Assembly: GCA_947486575.1 (NCBI GenBank)
Contig: CANKUB010000042.1
Coordinates: 1-34,585 of the forward strand
From: Betaproteobacteria bacterium
Lineage (GTDB): Bacteria > Pseudomonadota > Gammaproteobacteria > Burkholderiales > SG8-41
DNA: 34,585 nucleotides
Direction: 5' to 3'
Program-made: the position numbers and the translations under genes
Shown: positions 32,815-34,585 of the stretch, piece by piece
Position numbering within the stretch: position 1 is the stretch's first letter
How the letters are laid out: each line of letters starts with the position of its first letter
The notes under the pieces: model-generated
Seen by the model: the letters and a program-made list of their open reading frames with translations, nothing else
What the model was told of the DNA's origin: nothing
Database searches by the model: none

Positions 32815-32850
32815 TGTCACAATTCTTCCGCATAAGGAGGAATTCTGACA
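32815..32850 (+). promoter_or_regulatory. Hairpin masking the ribosome binding site of the transposase
   Basis: Arms 32815-32829 and 32836-32850 pair at 13 of 15 positions around the six-base loop GCATAA. The right arm contains the Shine-Dalgarno AAGGAGG (32834-32840) of the ATG at 32853. A TTGACG box at 32795-32800 and CACAAT at 32818-32823 with 17 bp between could form a promoter starting near 32830, which would leave out the left arm. Confidence 0.6.
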
Positions 32851-32852
32851 TT

Positions 32853-33638
32853 ATGCGCACACCTCAGTTCGACTCTGACACGCTGCTCCCCCTGTTCCGC
32901 CGCCGCCAAGTTGTGACCATGGACCAGATGAAGGCCGCATTGGGCACTACAGTTGACCGCACCGTGTTTCGTAAATTGCGGGAATTTCCATACCACTCCA
33001 GCTATTCGCACCGCGGCAGGTTCTACACGCTCGATGCCTTGGCCGACTTCGATGACCGGGGCCTTTGGAGCTGCGACGGCGCTTTCTTTTCGCGATTCGG
33101 CACGCTCATGGATACGGCAGAACAGTTCGTCACGCGCTCGGATCGCGGATTTTTGGCCTCGGAGCTGACCGGTGAACTGCAGGTCCCAGTCAAGGAGCCC
33201 CTGCTCAAGCTGGTGAGCGCGCAGCGCCTCGTGCGAAAGCAGGTCGCTGGCCAATACGTCTATTGCGCGACCGACGCCGCAAAGCGCACTCAGCAACTGC
33301 AACAGCGCCATATGCCCATGACTGCAGAAACGTTGCCCTTCCTACGTGATCCCTTGGCGCAGAGCTCGGACGAGACCAAGGCGGCCATCATCCTGTTCTT
33401 CAGCACGCTCAATGAGCGGCAACGCCGGCTCTACGCCGGACTCGAGTCTTTGCGCCTGGGACATGGCGGTGACAGCCACATCGCCGCACTCACCGGGCTG
33501 GATGTCCACACCATCGCCAAGGGTAGATCCGAATTGCTTGCGCACGATGTACGCCTTGAGCGCATTCGGCGCCCTGGCGCAGGCCGTCCGCGGCTGGAAA
33601 AAAAACACCGCAAGTCATCGACGCGATCCAAAAGCTAA
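32853..33638 (+). CDS. Transposase ORF A: DNA-binding part of the ISAzo13-type transposase
   Basis: ATG 32853 has AAGGAGG twelve bases upstream; an in-frame ATG at 32814 adds 13 residues. The 261-residue product carries an N-terminal winged-helix-like region (TLLPLFRRRQVVTMDQMKAA and a later EPLLKLVSAQRLVRKQVAGQ wing) and, from about residue 175, the usual N-terminal part of ISAzo13 transposases: LNERQRRLYAGLESLRLGHG, a helix-turn-helix ALTGLDVHTIAKGRSELL, and the basic RIRRPGAGRPRLEKK. The frame then slips at A8 (33598-33605) into ORF B; without slipping it ends 11 codons later. The extra N-terminal region of some 170 residues is longer than I expect for the family. Confidence 0.85.
   Translation: MRTPQFDSDTLLPLFRRRQVVTMDQMKAALGTTVDRTVFRKLREFPYHSSYSHRGRFYTLDALADFDDRGLWSCDGAFFSRFGTLMDTAEQFVTRSDRGFLASELTGELQVPVKEPLLKLVSAQRLVRKQVAGQYVYCATDAAKRTQQLQQRHMPMTAETLPFLRDPLAQSSDETKAAIILFFSTLNERQRRLYAGLESLRLGHGGDSHIAALTGLDVHTIAKGRSELLAHDVRLERIRRPGAGRPRLEKKHRKSSTRSKS
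33598..33605 (+). other. -1 ribosomal frameshift signal (A8) in the insertion sequence
   Basis: Frame 0 reads GAA AAA AAA CAC; slipping back one base at the A run gives ACA CCG CAA and on into ORF B through TPQVIDAIQKLMEHHTAGDP, which restores the conserved family sequence across the joint. The fused protein would be about 569 residues from ATG 32853. Confidence 0.8.
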
Positions 33639-34561
33639 TGGAGCACCACACTGCGGGCGACCCAATCAACGGCCTGAAGTGGACACGCAAGACGACTCTG
33701 AAGATCAGTGGTGAATTGCGTAAGGCCGGCATTGTGGTGTCGCCCAAGACCGTCGCACGCTTGCTCAGGGGCTTGAAATTCTCCCTGCGCGTCAATCACA
33801 AGAAGGTCGCGGGCACATCCAGTCCCTTTCGAAATCAGCAGTTCGAATACATCAACCGCATGCGCCGGCGTTTCCAACGCCAAGGCTCCCCGGCCATCAG
33901 CATCGACACCAAGAAGCGGGAGTTGGTCGGACGCTTCAAGAACGCGGGCACGAGCTGGGAGAGCACCCCAGTGCTGGTCAATGACCACGATTTCAGAACC
34001 CTTGCGCAGGGCGTCGCAATCCCGTGGGGACTCTACGACACCCAGGCCAATCGCGGGCATGTCTACATTGGCACCTCTCACGACACGCCCGCATTCTCGG
34101 TCACGGCCCTTGCACAATGGTGGAGCCGTTCAGGCCGCAGATGCTACCCCCACACCAAGCGTCTGCTCATCCTCGCCGACGCTGGTGGCAGCAATGGGGC
34201 CCGCACGCGGGCCTGGAAGTATGAGCTACAGACCCGCGTCTGCGATCGCTTCGGACTTACGCTTACCGTCTGCCATTACCCCCCGGGCACCTCCAAGTGG
34301 AATCCCATCGAGCATCGCCTCTTCAGCGAGATCAGCAAGAACTGGGCTGGCCAACCTCTCGAGAATTACGAAACCGTGCTCAACTTTATTCGCACCACGA
34401 AAACCTTGACCGGTCTCCTCGTCAATGCCACCCTGCTAGACGGTGACTATCCGACTGGCATTAAAATATCCGATGCCCAAATGCACGAAGTGAACTTACG
34501 ACCGCATCGGGTTCTGCCTATGTGGAACTACACTCTCGTTCCCGCCCGCTCAAAAATGTGA
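33638..34561 (+). CDS. Transposase ORF B: catalytic DDE domain, ISAzo13 family
   Basis: A 307-residue frame from ATG 33638, which overlaps the ORF A stop as TAATG; most catalytic product is expected from the -1 fusion at 33598-33605. Family blocks are LKWTRKTTLKISGELRKAGI, VSPKTVARLLRGLKFSL and FEYINRMRRRFQ. The catalytic triad is Asp90 (AISIDTKKREL), Asp181 (LILADAGGSNG) and Glu225 (WNPIEHRLFSEI), and the CHYPPGTSKWN signature is that of the Rhodopirellula transposase DDE family. No internal stop is present. Confidence 0.92.
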   Translation: MEHHTAGDPINGLKWTRKTTLKISGELRKAGIVVSPKTVARLLRGLKFSLRVNHKKVAGTSSPFRNQQFEYINRMRRRFQRQGSPAISIDTKKRELVGRFKNAGTSWESTPVLVNDHDFRTLAQGVAIPWGLYDTQANRGHVYIGTSHDTPAFSVTALAQWWSRSGRRCYPHTKRLLILADAGGSNGARTRAWKYELQTRVCDRFGLTLTVCHYPPGTSKWNPIEHRLFSEISKNWAGQPLENYETVLNFIRTTKTLTGLLVNATLLDGDYPTGIKISDAQMHEVNLRPHRVLPMWNYTLVPARSKM

Positions 34562-34580
34562 AATTATTTTTGCGCGGATA
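34560..34580 (-). repeat. Right terminal inverted repeat of the insertion sequence
   Basis: On the minus strand it reads TATCCGCGCAAAAATAAT and pairs with the left end at 32673-32693. The ORF B stop codon (34559-34561) overlaps its inner edge. The flanking CTAAG ends the window. Confidence 0.9.
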
Positions 34581-34585
34581 CTAAG

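Larger units (their letters stand above)
32673..34580 (+). mobile_element. Complete ISAzo13-type insertion sequence, about 1.9 kb
   Basis: Bounded by 21-bp inverted repeats (32673-32693 and 34560-34580, 19 of 21 positions matching) and flanked by CTAAG on both sides. It carries two ORFs in frames 0 and -1 that overlap at TAATG (33636-33640); together they form one DDE transposase of the ISAzo13 (Rhodopirellula transposase) type. Both ORFs, both ends and the duplication look intact, so the insertion is probably recent. It interrupts the MCP-like gene. Confidence 0.9.

Overview
The window looks like chromosomal DNA of a betaproteobacterium, most likely of the order Burkholderiales or close to it. 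The signs are two stand-alone Bug/TctC-type periplasmic binding proteins, a PhaR polyhydroxyalkanoate regulator next to RimO, a TAXI-type binding protein, a PQQ dehydrogenase and a long Ala/Pro-rich RNase E. No plasmid or phage replication genes are visible.

Layout. 1-5.1 kb: a truncated type B carboxylesterase, a Bug protein, a toxin-antitoxin pair whose PIN toxin carries an in-frame stop, a second Bug protein coupled to a VOC-fold protein, and a lipoprotein. 5.1-12.7 kb: a small membrane protein, a DinG/YoaA-type helicase, a membrane-anchored TAXI protein, a YkvA-like protein, rimO, phaR and a 2-hydroxyacid dehydrogenase. 12.8-15.5 kb: a di-haem cytochrome c converging on a PQQ-dependent dehydrogenase, a plausible periplasmic oxidation pair. 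15.6-17.6 kb: a YjfM-YjfC-YjfL-like operon (lipoprotein, ATP-grasp ligase, DUF350 membrane protein). Then come tRNA-Val(GAC) with a strong terminator, an acyl-CoA synthetase-like pair, rne, and a compact rluC - HAD phosphatase - Rieske - SppA-like operon divergent from rne.

26.7-29.7 kb is an accessory zone rich in decay: a second toxin-antitoxin pair whose VapC has lost its first catalytic Asp, a VOC protein, one small gene interrupted by TAA, one gene split by a +1 frameshift, and an imperfect direct repeat of about 84 bp in otherwise gene-poor DNA.

29.7-31.4 kb holds the most interesting locus. Two apparent ORFs separated by TGA join in frame into one 179-residue protein with a U-G-S-C motif. 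A hairpin with the geometry of a bacterial SECIS element follows the TGA, so this is most likely a UGSC-family selenoprotein. It overlaps by 4 bp a 382-residue partner gene.

31.5-34.6 kb: a STAS-domain protein and an MCP-like membrane protein, the latter interrupted by a complete insertion sequence of the ISAzo13 type that ends at the window edge. The element has 21-bp terminal inverted repeats, a CTAAG direct repeat on both sides, a -1 frameshift signal (A8) joining its two ORFs, and a hairpin that masks the ribosome binding site of the first ORF.

All functional assignments rest on reading motifs by eye; no database search was run.
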